The notes: a model not told the origin generated them from the letters alone. Shown: positions 34,138 to 43,183, numbered from the stretch's first letter. The stretch: 48,193 nucleotides of DNA from Actinomycetales bacterium (GCA_015655375.1 JAATFD010000004.1:1-48193), one strand, 5' to 3'. Made by a program: numbers and translations.

Positions 34138-36696
34138 ATGAGTGCGACCATGGGTCCCATGTCGGACACCTCCATCGACCGTGCTCAGCGCCCACTGCGC
34201 GGCCCGACCTCCATCGAGGTTCGTGGCGCCCGCGTCAACAACCTGCGTGACCTCGACGTCGATGTCCCCCTGACCAGCTTCGTCGCCCTGACCGGACTGT
34301 CGGGCTCGGGCAAGTCCTCCCTCGCCCTCGGCACGCTCTACGCCGAAGGGTCCAGACGCTACCTTGACGCCCTCTCGACTTACACACGGCGCCGGATCTC
34401 GCAGGCCGCCAAGCCCGACGTCGACCGGATCTCCTATCTGCCCAGTGCCGTCGCCCTGCGTCAGCGCCCGCCCAAGCCCGGTCCCCGTTCGACGGTCGGC
34501 ACGCTGTCCGAAACCCTGAACATCCTGCGATTGATGTTCTCCCGCCTCGGCTCCCATGTCTGCCCGAACGGCCATCGCCTGGCGCCCTCGTTGGACACCG
34601 CGGTGTCCGGGGTCCGCACGTGCCCGGTCTGCAAGGTGACATTCAACCAGCCCGGCGCGGAGTCCTTCGCCTTCAACTCGACCGGAGCATGCCCGACCTG
34701 TCACGGCCTCGGCCAAGTCCGCGAGGTCGATCCCGACGCGGTCATCCCCGATCCCGGACTCACCCTGGAGCAGGGAGCCGTCGCTCCGTGGCGCGGTCCG
34801 ATCCGATCCTCGATGCCCCTGGTGGCCCGAGAGCTCGGAGTGCGCATCGACGTGCCCTACCGCGACCTCACCGACGACGAGCGCGACATCATCTGGCACG
34901 GCCCCGCCGAGAAGCACCGCATCGTCCTGACCTTCAAACATGACAACGGTGTCCCGCTCAACGTCACCTTCGAGAATGCCACGACGACGATCGACAAGCT
35001 CGCCGGCCACGAGGATGAGGAGGCCACCCCCGGATTCCAGCGGACGCAGAAGTACTTCGTGCGGCACGGGTGCCCGACGTGCCACGGCAACCGTCTCAAG
35101 GCGCAGATCCTCACCTCGTTGCTGGCCGACGAGAATCTCGCGCAGGTCTGTGCCCATCCGTTGTCCTGCCTCAACGCCTTCGCCGACCGCGTCCTCGCGT
35201 GGCTGCCCACCGAGATGACCGGCCTGGCCACGCGGCTCGTCGCCGAGTTCCGGACCTCAGTGAATCCGCTGCTCGCCCTGGGGCTCGGCTACTTGTCCCT
35301 GGACCGCGACGGTGACACGCTGTCGACCGGGGAGCGTCAACGCATTCAGCTGGCCCGCACTGTCCTCGAACGCGCGACCGGCATGCTCTTCGTCCTCGAT
35401 GAGCCGTCGATCGGCTTGCATCCGTCCAATGTCGCGGGTCTCATCGCCGTCAGCCGCGACCTCGTCGACTCCGGGAACTCGGTCGTCATCGTCGACCACG
35501 ACATCGAGGTCCTGCGCGCCGCTGACCAACTGATCGAGCTCGGCCCGGGCGCCGGGCACCACGGCGGAACGATCATCGCCCAGGGCACGCCCGCGGAGGT
35601 CGCCCACACCCCCGGCTCGCTCATCGCACCCTATCTGGACGGACAAGCCGTCGGGCGCGTGCGTCCCGAACATCCGCTTGATGTCTCTGCCTCAGCGCGG
35701 CGCGGGTGGCTCCGCCTGGAGGTCACCGACCTGTTCAACCTCCACGACGTCTCGGCCGAGTTCCCGCTCCACGCCCTGACCGCCATCACGGGGATGTCCG
35801 GTGCGGGCAAGACCGCCCTGGTCCTCGATTCCCTGCTGCCGGCGCTGCGCGCCCAGGAGACCGGGCGTCCGCTGCCCCACCACGTACGCAGCCTCGAGGC
35901 TGCGGGAATCCATTCGACGATCGAGGTCGACGCGACACCGATCGGTCAGAACTCCCGCTCGACACCGGCCACGTACTCAGGGGTCTTCGATGCGATCCGC
36001 TCACTGTTCGCCACAACCGCCGAGGCGAAACAGCGCAGGTGGAACGCCGGGCACTTCTCCTACAACACGCCTGCGGGGCGCTGCCCCAGGTGCGAGGGGC
36101 TCGGCGAGCTGAGTCTGGATGTCCAGTACTTGCCTGACATCCCGATCCCCTGCCCCGACTGCGGAGGCCGCCGCTTCAACCCCGAGACCCTCGAGGTCAC
36201 GTGGAAGGACCGCACTATCGCCGACGTCCTCGAGCTGACGATCGATGAGGCCGTCGAAGTCTTTGCCGGCCAGCGAACAATCCACCGGATCCTATCGTCG
36301 CTGGTCGATGTCGGTCTCGGCTATGTGACGCTTGGGGAACCGACCCCCGCGCTGTCGGGCGGCGAGGCCCAACGACTCCGGCTGGCCAGCGAGCTGCGCA
36401 AGGGCCAGGATGACATGCTCTTCGTCTTCGACGAGCCTTCGATCGGGCTCCACCCCCGCGACATCGAGACCCTGCTGGGAGTGCTCGATCGATTGGTCGA
36501 GGCCGGGGCAACGATCCTCGTCATCGAGCACGATCTCGACATCATCGCCAACGCCGACTGGATCATCGACGTCGGACCCGGAGGAGGCAATCGGGGCGGG
36601 CGGATCGTCGCGACCGGCACACCCAACCAGATCCGTCACGATCCGGCTTCGACGATCGGCAAATGGCTGGACCGTCACCTCGTCCGGCGTGGGTGA
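34138..36696 (+). CDS. UvrA-like ABC ATPase lacking a full UvrB-binding region (UvrA2 class)
   Basis: An 852-residue duplicated ABC ATPase of the excinuclease UvrA family. Walker A motifs are GLSGSGKSS at residues 53-61 and GMSGAGKT from residue 552. Signatures are LSTGERQRIQLAR (first, with T for the usual G) and ALSGGEAQRLRLASEL (second). Zinc-binding CxxC pairs are CPVC (162-165), CPTC (185-188), CPTCHGNR (about 312) and CPRC/CPDC near 650-675. Only about 109 residues separate the first Walker A from the first CxxC, roughly half the spacing in E. coli UvrA, which fits loss of the UvrB-interacting domain. UvrA2-like proteins are linked to DNA-damage or drug tolerance. The start could also be ATG 34150 or 34159; AGAGGA lies 12-14 bases before 34138. 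Confidence 0.9.
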   Translation: MSATMGPMSDTSIDRAQRPLRGPTSIEVRGARVNNLRDLDVDVPLTSFVALTGLSGSGKSSLALGTLYAEGSRRYLDALSTYTRRRISQAAKPDVDRISYLPSAVALRQRPPKPGPRSTVGTLSETLNILRLMFSRLGSHVCPNGHRLAPSLDTAVSGVRTCPVCKVTFNQPGAESFAFNSTGACPTCHGLGQVREVDPDAVIPDPGLTLEQGAVAPWRGPIRSSMPLVARELGVRIDVPYRDLTDDERDIIWHGPAEKHRIVLTFKHDNGVPLNVTFENATTTIDKLAGHEDEEATPGFQRTQKYFVRHGCPTCHGNRLKAQILTSLLADENLAQVCAHPLSCLNAFADRVLAWLPTEMTGLATRLVAEFRTSVNPLLALGLGYLSLDRDGDTLSTGERQRIQLARTVLERATGMLFVLDEPSIGLHPSNVAGLIAVSRDLVDSGNSVVIVDHDIEVLRAADQLIELGPGAGHHGGTIIAQGTPAEVAHTPGSLIAPYLDGQAVGRVRPEHPLDVSASARRGWLRLEVTDLFNLHDVSAEFPLHALTAITGMSGAGKTALVLDSLLPALRAQETGRPLPHHVRSLEAAGIHSTIEVDATPIGQNSRSTPATYSGVFDAIRSLFATTAEAKQRRWNAGHFSYNTPAGRCPRCEGLGELSLDVQYLPDIPIPCPDCGGRRFNPETLEVTWKDRTIADVLELTIDEAVEVFAGQRTIHRILSSLVDVGLGYVTLGEPTPALSGGEAQRLRLASELRKGQDDMLFVFDEPSIGLHPRDIETLLGVLDRLVEAGATILVIEHDLDIIANADWIIDVGPGGGNRGGRIVATGTPNQIRHDPASTIGKWLDRHLVRRG

Positions 36697-36816
36697 GGCC
36701 CCGCTCGGCCGGCATCCGCGATCTGCCGGGACCGTGGCTTTTCACACGTGAGCAGTCTCAGCGGTGGGCTCCTGGCCCGGATCGCTCACGCCGATCCGTC
36801 GCTGACCGAATACTGC

Positions 36817-38061
36817 TCACCGCGATGGCGCGGCCGACCGGAAGCTCCTCGCGGTCCGCCGGGCATACGGATAGACCCGACCGCGCCCCTGGAAATTGAG
36901 GATGCTCTGATTGGTGACCACCCCGCTATGGATCTCGATCGCATGTGAGATGGTCGGATTGCGTGCCCAGGCTGCCGGTCCTTCCATAACGGTGCGCAGG
37001 AACGGCAGGAGCGCCTCGCTGATCTCCCACGTCGCCGAGTTCCACAGGTAGGACGGGCTGTGGCCGACGGCGTAGTAGTTCACTCCGTTGCCGACCGTGA
37101 GCATCGGGTTGTCGAAGCCGGTGGGCCGTGCCCATTCGAAGCCCATTCCCCGATCGCACGCGACGTCAATGATCAGGGTTCCCGTCGTGAACTTCTCCAG
37201 GTCCTCGGTCCGCACGTAGATCAGTGGATGGGCAACGTCCTGGAGCGTGCAGTTGACGACGATGTCGTGCGAGGCCAGAAAGTCCGGGAGCAGGGCGCGG
37301 CCGTGCGCTGTGAGCACCTCGCTGCGGTCGGTGGACCGCGTGTCGAGGTCGAGATGGAGGAGGTTCGTCGCGGGGATCGGTGAGCCCACCGCCGCAGCAT
37401 CGCGTTGCGTGAGGACGTCGATGTCGTGGATCCCCTGGGCGCCCAGCGCGGTCACCGCTCCTCGGGCCGTCGCGCCGAAACCGATGACAACTGCGCTGAG
37501 TCGTGGCCCGTAGCCGCCCGTCAGCCCGACCAGGCTCAATGCGTGCTGCACCGAGCAATAGCCTGCGAGCTCGTTGTTCTGGTGGAACACGTGCAGGCCC
37601 GCCTCCCCCTGACGGGTCCGATGATTCATCGCCTCGAAGGCGATGAGCGTGAGCCTGCGCTCGATCGCCGTCTGGACCATGGCGACATCCTGGACACAGT
37701 GCGGCCACCCCCACAGCACGTGGCCCCTGGGCATCGCGACCACATCCGTGACCTGTGGCTTCGGCAGAAGCAGGATGTCGGCGGCCTCGATCACCTCAGA
37801 GCGTTCCACGACCCTGCCCACCCGGGATTCGACGTAACCCGGTTCCAGGTCGAAGTCCGCGCCGTAGCCGTGCTCGACGATCATCCGCGCCCGGACGTCC
37901 GCGTCGATCCGGTCCAGGTGATGAGGATGTATCGGCAGCCGACGTTCGTTCTCCATCGAGGAACCCGCGAGCAGACCGAGGGCAAGAAGGCCCTCGCGCG
38001 GCGAAACGTCATCTGACAACGTCTGCGGAACAGCGAAAGAAAGTTGAGCAGTGCTGGACAT
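36817..38061 (-). CDS. Alanine dehydrogenase / N5-(carboxyethyl)ornithine synthase-like oxidoreductase
   Basis: A 414-residue NAD(P)-dependent enzyme of the AlaDH/PNT superfamily. The substrate-binding N-terminal part has ENERRLPIHPHHLDRIDADV and ADILLLPKPQVTDV. A conserved FEAMNHRTRQGE segment follows. The nucleotide-binding motif is VVIGFGATARGAVTALGAQG, and IVVNCTLQDVAHPLIYV lies downstream. This arrangement resembles N5-(carboxyethyl)ornithine synthase, which reductively couples ornithine with pyruvate, more than ordinary alanine dehydrogenase. I start at ATG 38061 with GGGAG about 7 bases upstream; 38076 is possible. No opine-type pathway genes are adjacent, so the substrate is open. Confidence 0.75.
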   Translation of the reverse strand: MSSTAQLSFAVPQTLSDDVSPREGLLALGLLAGSSMENERRLPIHPHHLDRIDADVRARMIVEHGYGADFDLEPGYVESRVGRVVERSEVIEAADILLLPKPQVTDVVAMPRGHVLWGWPHCVQDVAMVQTAIERRLTLIAFEAMNHRTRQGEAGLHVFHQNNELAGYCSVQHALSLVGLTGGYGPRLSAVVIGFGATARGAVTALGAQGIHDIDVLTQRDAAAVGSPIPATNLLHLDLDTRSTDRSEVLTAHGRALLPDFLASHDIVVNCTLQDVAHPLIYVRTEDLEKFTTGTLIIDVACDRGMGFEWARPTGFDNPMLTVGNGVNYYAVGHSPSYLWNSATWEISEALLPFLRTVMEGPAAWARNPTISHAIEIHSGVVTNQSILNFQGRGRVYPYARRTARSFRSAAPSR

Positions 38062-38541
38062 CCTGACTCCCATCATTGGGGAACCAAAGTCAGCTCCTGG
38101 CCTGAGAATACGCCGCCCGCGTGGAATCGCTGTGGGACTCCCCCCAGAGACCATCGCGCGGCACCGACGAGACTGACGAGGGGCTCCGGGAGCTCGTCAC
38201 TTCCCGGCATCCTCCAACACCACAGATTTGCGCGTTCCGGCCGAATAGATCCCGGTGCCGCTGAGCACCTGGCCATTGACCTTCACCGTGGGCGTCCCCT
38301 GGGGGCTGTCCGTACTCGCCACCAGTACCCGTAGGTGCATGAGCATCCGGGCCGTCCCGGAAGCCTCGGAACGGCAATCGGCCAGTGAGCCCAACAGGAT
38401 CGCCCTCGAGATCGGGGATCACTGGGTGAGCGCTCCGACAAGCATGAGGAGGATCGACTCCCCTGCCCGCGACCGGCGCGCTGCCGTCATCATGCTCCTG
38501 CTTCCTCACGCCTTGAGTCACGGTGCGGGGTGTCTGGAGAG
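38062..38541. other. Intergenic region with gene debris
   Basis: About 480 bases between two minus-strand genes. No complete gene is visible. The one recognisable piece is a thioredoxin-fold-like tail at 38197-38330, listed separately. The promoter of the CEOS-like gene should lie at its left end. Confidence 0.4.
38197..38330 (-). pseudogene. Possible C-terminal remnant of a thioredoxin-fold (DsbA-like) protein
   Basis: The frame ends ...STDSPQGTPTVKVNGQVLSG and TRKSVVLEDAGK, then a stop at 38197. The block GTPTVKVNG resembles the cis-proline loop of DsbA-family thioredoxins (typically GTPTVFVNG). Upstream the frame shows short hydrophobic pieces and, further up, an in-frame stop. No CxxC motif is present. 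I take it as a remnant, with low confidence because the matching block is short. Confidence 0.3.
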
Positions 38542-39738
38542 TCACCGAGCCCGCAGAATCACGCCGGCAAGCGCCAGCAGCACCGCGATCACGCCGACGA
38601 TCCAAGCGAGGACGACGAACCCGCCGTCGTCACCGTGGATCTGCGCCTGGTCGGCCAGCAAGCCTGTCAGCTGCGCCACGATCTGTCGTCCCGCCTCACT
38701 GTCCGGAGTCGCCTCGGCCTGAGCCAGCGCCGCCGCCGCGTCGGATGTCGCTTGCGCCCGATGGTCCGCGACGTAGACGGTCGCCACCCTTGTGGCCACC
38801 GTCGCGGTGATCGCCACGCCGAACGAGGATCCGATCTGCTGGAAGGCGTTGAACACCTCCGAGGCCACACCCGCCTGTGTTTCGGGCACACCCTTCGTTC
38901 CGGCGTTGAAGGTCACCGGTTGCGCCAGGCCGATCCCCAGTCCGAGGATCATCAGTCCCGGCAGCGCCACCTGTGAGTAGCTCGAGTCCACGCTCAGGTG
39001 CGAGAGCACGAAGAACCCCACAGCCTGGACCGCCAGGCCCACGGGGAACATGCCGCGCGCTCCCCACCGGGGGACCATGGCCCGGGCCGCCATCAGTGCC
39101 GTCACCACCAGGACGCCCACCATCGGCAAGAAGGCGATCCAGGTCTCCAGGGGACTGAATCCCACGTGGTCCTGGAAGTAGAACGTCAAGGCGACGATCA
39201 TCCCCATCTGAGCTGCCCCGGCCGTCAGCTGGGTCGCGTAGGCCGCCACGCGTGAGGGCTCACGGAACAGCCACAGTGGGAGCACCGGATCACGAGCGGC
39301 GCGCTCGCGGAGGACGAAGAAGCTCAGAAGCACTGCTCCCGCGCACAGCCACGACACCGTCGAGGTCGATCCCCAGGAGTGTTCCTCGGCGCGGTTGAAT
39401 CCTTCGACCAAGCAGACGATCGCCCCGCACCCGCTGATGAGGCCGGGAGCATCGGACCATGCCGAGATGCCAACGTTGATGAACAGCGACCACCGCCAGC
39501 CCCACGCGTCGGTGACGGCACCACCGACGATCAGACCCGCGGCCGCCCCAAGTCCACCGGTCGCGCCGAGTGCTCCGAAGGCTTTCGCCCGTCCGGCCTC
39601 ATCGGTGAAAGTCTCATTGACCAGAGCGAGGACGGTCGGCGCCAGGAGCGCGGTGAGGCTCGTGGCCGCGAATCCGACGAGGCCGATCCGATCGGCGCGC
39701 CGGATTCCGAGCACCGCGGTCAGCCGCCCGCTCCCCAC
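38542..39738 (-). pseudogene. Truncated DHA2-type MFS transporter
   Basis: A 398-residue open frame covering the middle and C-terminal parts of a 14-helix drug:H+ antiporter (DHA2/EmrB-QacA type): ALLAPTVLALVNETF, GRAKAFGALGATGGLGAAAG, then FYFQDHVGFSPLETWIAFLP and LMILGLGIGLAQPVTFNAGT. Intact members start about 90 residues earlier with two to three more helices and the GxxxDRxGRR motif; here that part is missing. A further segment seems lost between SLFINV and DAPGLISGCG, where two helices normally lie. Although the frame is open, I expect it to be non-functional. Past its N-terminal end lies the tail of an opposed gene fragment. Confidence 0.7.
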
Positions 39739-39918
39739 GCGGCCTTCACCGCGATCATGAGGCAGCTGTCCTCGCCGGAACCGGAACCAGACTCCGACGT
39801 GGACGCCGACAAGACGGATGACCTCCTGACAGGTCCCACCCGCCTGGCCGTCAACGCCTGGGCCGAGGCCGCACGCCGCCTTGACGCACTCCTGTCGCGA
39901 CGCTCAAGAACACTGTGA
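39739..39918 (+). pseudogene. C-terminal fragment of an unidentified plus-strand gene
   Basis: The plus-strand frame ending at 39918 reads HAAFTAIMRQLSSPEPEPDS, then TRLAVNAWAEAARRLDALLS and a stop. Third-position GC is high and the acidic-then-helical composition looks like a real protein tail. The same frame further left is the antisense shadow of the MFS gene and is not coding. So the tail appears without its body, joined directly to the truncated transporter. Family not recognised. Confidence 0.35.
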
Positions 39919-39987
39919 CATCACGTGCCGCGCACGACCTCCGATCAGCGCATGTCCCGCGGCCCGAAGGCGTTCGGCGAAACACGC

Positions 39988-40758
39988 TCACCGCTCGAGC
40001 ACTCGCCGCACCCGAGGCACCCGATTGGTCGTCACCGAATCCACTCCGGACCCGATCAACGAGGCGGCGCGCCGCCCACGATTGACCGTCCACACCGCGA
40101 CCTCGAGGCCCAGCGCGTGCACGGCTGCGACGAAACCGGGCTCGACCAGGCGATGACGGACATTGATCGTCGTCGGATGCAGATCCGTCACATCGCTCTC
40201 CCGTGGGGCCCCGCGTCGAGACCAGGGCATCCACACCATTGCCCCGGGCAATTCGGAGCGGACCTCGCGCAACCCCTCCAGGTCCCCGCACCAAGCTGTC
40301 CGGGTGTCCGCGCGACAGGAGAGGACGACCTCCACCGCAGCGTGCGCCGGCAGGGCGGACGACATGTCGATCAGGACGGTCGCGCCCCGACCGTCCAACG
40401 ATCCAAGGGCCTCGGCCAATGTCGGGATCCGCATCCCCACCCCGCCCAGCCGTTGGACCTCCGCGAGGTCGAGATCGGCGATGGCACGACGATCCCCCCA
40501 CAGTCGGCGCAAGGTCAGGTCGTGGAGCAACACCGGCACGCCATCGCGAGTCAGACGGACATCGGTCTCGACCCAGGGCACCCCGGCGTCGAGCGCGGCG
40601 ACGAAGGCCTCGCAGGTGTTCTCCCGCGGACCGCGGCCGAACCGGGCGTGCAGTCCGCGGTGGGCGACGATTCGCGGACCCCCACCGTCAGCGCCATCGT
40701 CGTGGCGCCCCCGATCATCGGCACCGACGGCACGACAGCGACGGGCCCACCGGGTCAT
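39988..40758 (-). CDS. Glycerophosphodiester phosphodiesterase family protein
   Basis: A 256-residue GDPD TIM-barrel enzyme. IVAHRGLHARFGRGPRENTC holds the catalytic HRG and the metal-binding Glu. WVETDVRLTRDGVPVLLHD gives ExD and the second histidine (HD), and VAVWTVNRGRRAASLIGSGV is the C-terminal TVN motif. There is no signal peptide, so it should act in the cytoplasm on glycerophosphodiesters, releasing glycerol-3-phosphate. I start at ATG 40758, overlapping the stop of the COG0523 GTPase (ATGA), with GAGG about 8 bases upstream. Translational coupling to a putative zinc chaperone is unexpected. GDPD enzymes are metal-dependent, so the GTPase might serve it, but that is inference. Confidence 0.88.
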   Translation of the reverse strand: MTRWARRCRAVGADDRGRHDDGADGGGPRIVAHRGLHARFGRGPRENTCEAFVAALDAGVPWVETDVRLTRDGVPVLLHDLTLRRLWGDRRAIADLDLAEVQRLGGVGMRIPTLAEALGSLDGRGATVLIDMSSALPAHAAVEVVLSCRADTRTAWCGDLEGLREVRSELPGAMVWMPWSRRGAPRESDVTDLHPTTINVRHRLVEPGFVAAVHALGLEVAVWTVNRGRRAASLIGSGVDSVTTNRVPRVRRVLER

Positions 40759-41810
40759 CGTCCCAACCTCAGGTGGTCCCTCAGCCGCTTGAGCCCCTCC
40801 GGCGAGGATGGGCACTGGGCGGGAGCCAAGCCGGCCTCGAGACGCTGGCGCACCGCGTCGGTGTCCATGCCGACACCGATCGCGACCAACTCGCCCTCGC
40901 CCTCGGGGAGGCGCCGCCGTGTGACGTGAACACCAGCGCCGACGATGTTGACGAGGACACCCATCGTCCCTCGCTTCCCCGCGACGGGCACGCGGCCCTT
41001 AATCCGGTAGGCGTCCGAGGGCGGATTCTCCAGGAGGTTCACCAATGCCCCGGCCTCGACAGGCTCGTGGAGGCGAACGGTCACGGAATCGGCGTGAACG
41101 TGAGCGTGTCCGCCGTGTTCCTCACCGTCGAGATTCGTGGACCGTTCGTCCTCGGGTTCATCTATCAGCTCCCACAGGGGAAGCTGGTCGAGGGGATGCT
41201 CCGACGACGCCGTGTCGAAAACGAGATCCGGGTCGACCTCCCCGCGGAAGGCCGCGACAATGCGGGCGGCGCGTGTGCGCTCACGGACCCGCGCCTCGAT
41301 GCGTCGCTCGGTCAGCTCACGCTCGGCTTCGGGGATCTCGTCGATCTTGTTGAGGACGACCAGGGATGCCGCAACAAATCGGGCCGGTGCCAGAACGCCG
41401 GTGTCGACTGTGTCGAAATACCGTGGGGAGTCCACGACCTCGACAATGCCACCGGGACACATGCCATGCACGCCGGAGATGCGGATCAGGTGGGCCAGAG
41501 TCGCGGGATCAGCGACGCCACTGGCCTCAACGATGACGGCATCCAGACGCAGGTCGGGACGGGCCAGCTTCTGCAGCGCCACGTCCAGGCCCTCGTCGGC
41601 CGGCATGCAGCACAGGCACCCCCCGGCCACCGACACGGCGTCGTCGACCTGGCCCGTCACCAGCATCGCATCGACGTTGACTTGTCCGAAATCATTGACG
41701 ACGACGCCCAGTCTGGCCCCCGGTCGACGCAGCAGATGATTGAGCAAGGTCGTCTTTCCGGCGCCGAGGTACCCCGTGACGGCAACGACGGGGACTTCTC
41801 TCGCGCTCAT
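40755..41810 (-). CDS. COG0523 (CobW/ZNG1-type) GTP-binding metallochaperone
   Basis: A 351-residue G3E GTPase. Walker A is GYLGAGKTTLLNHLL at residues 13-27. The metal-binding CxCC motif is in GGCLCCM, the guanine-specificity motif is NKID, and a His-rich linker (EEHGGHAHVHAD) leads to the CobW C-terminal domain. Members insert or deliver metals; those under Zur control with alternative ribosomal proteins are thought to supply zinc to client proteins in starvation. It lies just after the cysteine-poor ribosomal protein genes. A hairpin terminator at 41841-41873 separates it from rpmF, so it may rely on read-through or its own promoter. GAGAGGA precedes the ATG. No cobalamin genes are nearby, so cobalt is less likely. 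Confidence 0.9.
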   Translation of the reverse strand: MSAREVPVVAVTGYLGAGKTTLLNHLLRRPGARLGVVVNDFGQVNVDAMLVTGQVDDAVSVAGGCLCCMPADEGLDVALQKLARPDLRLDAVIVEASGVADPATLAHLIRISGVHGMCPGGIVEVVDSPRYFDTVDTGVLAPARFVAASLVVLNKIDEIPEAERELTERRIEARVRERTRAARIVAAFRGEVDPDLVFDTASSEHPLDQLPLWELIDEPEDERSTNLDGEEHGGHAHVHADSVTVRLHEPVEAGALVNLLENPPSDAYRIKGRVPVAGKRGTMGVLVNIVGAGVHVTRRRLPEGEGELVAIGVGMDTDAVRQRLEAGLAPAQCPSSPEGLKRLRDHLRLGR

Positions 41811-41840
41811 GTCGCGTGTCCTCTCGTCAGTCAGGATACG

Positions 41841-41873
41841 AAAAGGGGCCCGACACCCACGGTGTCGAGCCCC
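41841..41873 (-). terminator. Rho-independent terminator after rpmF
   Basis: On the minus strand, GGGGC-t-CGACACC and GGTGTCG-g-GCCCC pair into a 12-bp stem (one mismatch) with a 3-base loop, followed by TTTT. It sits 16 bases past the rpmF stop and 30 bases before the COG0523 start, so it could reduce transcription into that gene. Confidence 0.8.
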
Positions 41874-41889
41874 ATGCTGTGAGTGCCGA

Positions 41890-42060
41890 TCAGTCCTCGG
41901 CGCTCAGCAGACCGTTCTTGTACGCCTTCGCCAGGCGGCGGGGCACGCGGATCTCACGGCCGGCGACCTTGACGGTGTTCAGCTCGGTGAGGTCGGCCTT
42001 CCATGCGGCTCGACGAGTGCGGGTGTTAGCTCGGGACAACTTGCGCTTGGGAACTGCCAT
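41890..42060 (-). CDS. rpmF: 50S ribosomal protein bL32, cysteine-free form
   Basis: A 56-residue protein beginning [20 protein letters not shown], the bL32 signature, and ending GLLSAED. The usual C-terminal zinc ribbon (two CxxC pairs) is replaced by [15 protein letters not shown], with no cysteine at all. This makes it a zinc-independent bL32. Cysteine-free bL32 also occurs as the only copy in some actinobacteria, so whether it is a paralogue depends on the rest of the genome. It follows rpmJ after 218 bases that hold a possible -10 (TAGGAT), so it may be transcribed both from the cluster and on its own. Confidence 0.93.
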   Translation of the reverse strand: MAVPKRKLSRANTRTRRAAWKADLTELNTVKVAGREIRVPRRLAKAYKNGLLSAED

Positions 42061-42191
42061 GACCCTACCGCTCCTCTACTCTCAGGTGGACGTGACTTAC
42101 CGGTGTACAACTCTGCCACGAGGGCAGACCATCGGGCCAGCTCCCTGGCGGTGCAACCCTGTGAGATCGCTCGCGCCCCGGCAACCTGGGA

Positions 42192-42197
42192 ATCCTA
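42192..42197 (-). promoter_or_regulatory. Possible -10 element for rpmF
   Basis: TAGGAT on the minus strand, a good actinobacterial -10 hexamer, lies about 130 bases before the rpmF ATG in the longest gap of the ribosomal-protein cluster. No clear -35 is seen. Confidence 0.3.
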
Positions 42198-42278
42198 CCA
42201 TGGCAGGACCGACCCTCCCGGATCGCGTGAGCCTCGCCACACCGCCCGGAATCCGCGGTCTGATCCCGGCTGTCGAGC

Positions 42279-42401
42279 TCAGCCCTGGCGGGCCTTGAGC
42301 CTCGGATTCTTCTTGTTGATGACGTAGAGGTGACGACGACGACGCACGACAACGGATCCCGACTGTTTGGCCAGGGAACGAATGGACGCACGGACCTTCA
42401 T
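42279..42401 (-). CDS. rpmJ: 50S ribosomal protein bL36, cysteine-free paralogue
   Basis: A 40-residue bL36: [20 protein letters not shown] at the start, then [14 protein letters not shown]. The three cysteines and histidine that hold zinc in the standard 37-residue form are absent, which defines the C-minus type. AAGGAGGAG lies about 6 bases upstream and the ATG overlaps the rpmE stop (ATGA). Such copies replace the zinc-binding protein when zinc is scarce, freeing zinc held by ribosomes. Too short to appear in most ORF lists. Confidence 0.93.
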   Translation of the reverse strand: MKVRASIRSLAKQSGSVVVRRRRHLYVINKKNPRLKARQG

Positions 42402-42670
42402 CGGTGCTCCTCCTTGTCCTTGACGCCCGGACGGCCGTAGCGGGCATAGAACTTCTCGACCCGGCCAGCTGTGTCGACCAGACGCGACTTCCCCGTCCAG
42501 AACGGGTGCGAGGCCGAGGAGACCTCGACGTCGATGACGGGATAGGTGTTCCCGTCCTCCCAGTCGATCGTTTGGTCGGAGTTCTTCGTCGACCTCGTGA
42601 GGAAGGCGAAGTCCGCTGACCGATCACGGAAGACGATGGGATGGTAATCCGGGTGGATTCCAGTTTTCAT
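42398..42670 (-). CDS. rpmE2: 50S ribosomal protein bL31 type B (zinc-free)
   Basis: A 90-residue bL31[40 protein letters not shown] and [20 protein letters not shown] are family blocks. The CxxC and CxxxC zinc ligands of type A bL31 are missing. The strong binding site AAGGAGGGG precedes ATG 42670. The stop overlaps the rpmJ start, so the two are coupled. It belongs to the probable Zur-regulated set transcribed from near 43570. Confidence 0.95.
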   Translation of the reverse strand: MKTGIHPDYHPIVFRDRSADFAFLTRSTKNSDQTIDWEDGNTYPVIDVEVSSASHPFWTGKSRLVDTAGRVEKFYARYGRPGVKDKEEHR

Positions 42671-42704
42671 GAACCCCTCCTTGGGGGACGGTGACGGAGA
42701 ATCA

Positions 42705-43010
42705 TCACCAGGACGACTTGGTGACTCCCGGGAGGTCGCCGTCGAGGGCGAGCTGGCGGAACTGGACGCGCGAGAGTCCAAACTTGCGCAGGTAGCCGCG
42801 CGGACGCCCGTCGGAGGCGCCGCGGTTGCGTAGGCGCGAGGGCGAGGCATCGCGCGGCAGGCCGTGCAGCGCCGTCATGGCAGCGTCGCGCTCCTCGGCC
42901 CTCAGATGCGGGTTGACGGACGTCCTCTTGAGGGCGGCGCGTCGCTCGACGTACTTCTCGACGACCAGTTCTCGCTGGACGTTGCGCACGACCTTCGATT
43001 TCTTGGCCAT
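42705..43010 (-). CDS. rpsN2: 30S ribosomal protein uS14, zinc-free long form
   Basis: A 101-residue uS14 of the long, cysteine-free class: [20 protein letters not shown] at the N-terminus, [14 protein letters not shown] in the middle and [20 protein letters not shown] at the C-terminus. The standard actinobacterial copy in the main ribosomal operon is usually the 61-residue zinc-binding form, so this is probably the starvation paralogue. Its ATG shares one base with the rpmG stop (TGATG), indicating coupled translation. Confidence 0.94.
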   Translation of the reverse strand: MAKKSKVVRNVQRELVVEKYVERRAALKRTSVNPHLRAEERDAAMTALHGLPRDASPSRLRNRGASDGRPRGYLRKFGLSRVQFRQLALDGDLPGVTKSSW

Positions 43011-43180
43011 CAGCGCACCTCGACGAACTCGACGTGACGACGAGCCACCGGATCGTACTTGCGCAGACGCATGCGATCCGGATTGTTGCGCCGGTTCTTG
43101 CGAGTGACGTAGCGGAAGCCAGTCCCCACGGTGGACTGCAACGTGATGACGGGGCGGAGTTCCCCGCTCTTGGATGCCAT
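43010..43180 (-). CDS. rpmG: 50S ribosomal protein bL33, zinc-free paralogue
   Basis: A 56-residue bL33: [20 protein letters not shown], then [20 protein letters not shown] and [15 protein letters not shown]. The CxxC pairs of the zinc form are absent. It starts at ATG 43180, 3 bases past the bL28 stop, and its own stop overlaps the uS14 start by one base. Part of the compact bL28-bL33-uS14 block seen in many actinobacterial Zur regulons. Confidence 0.94.
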   Translation of the reverse strand: MASKSGELRPVITLQSTVGTGFRYVTRKNRRNNPDRMRLRKYDPVARRHVEFVEVR

Positions 43181-43183
43181 TGG

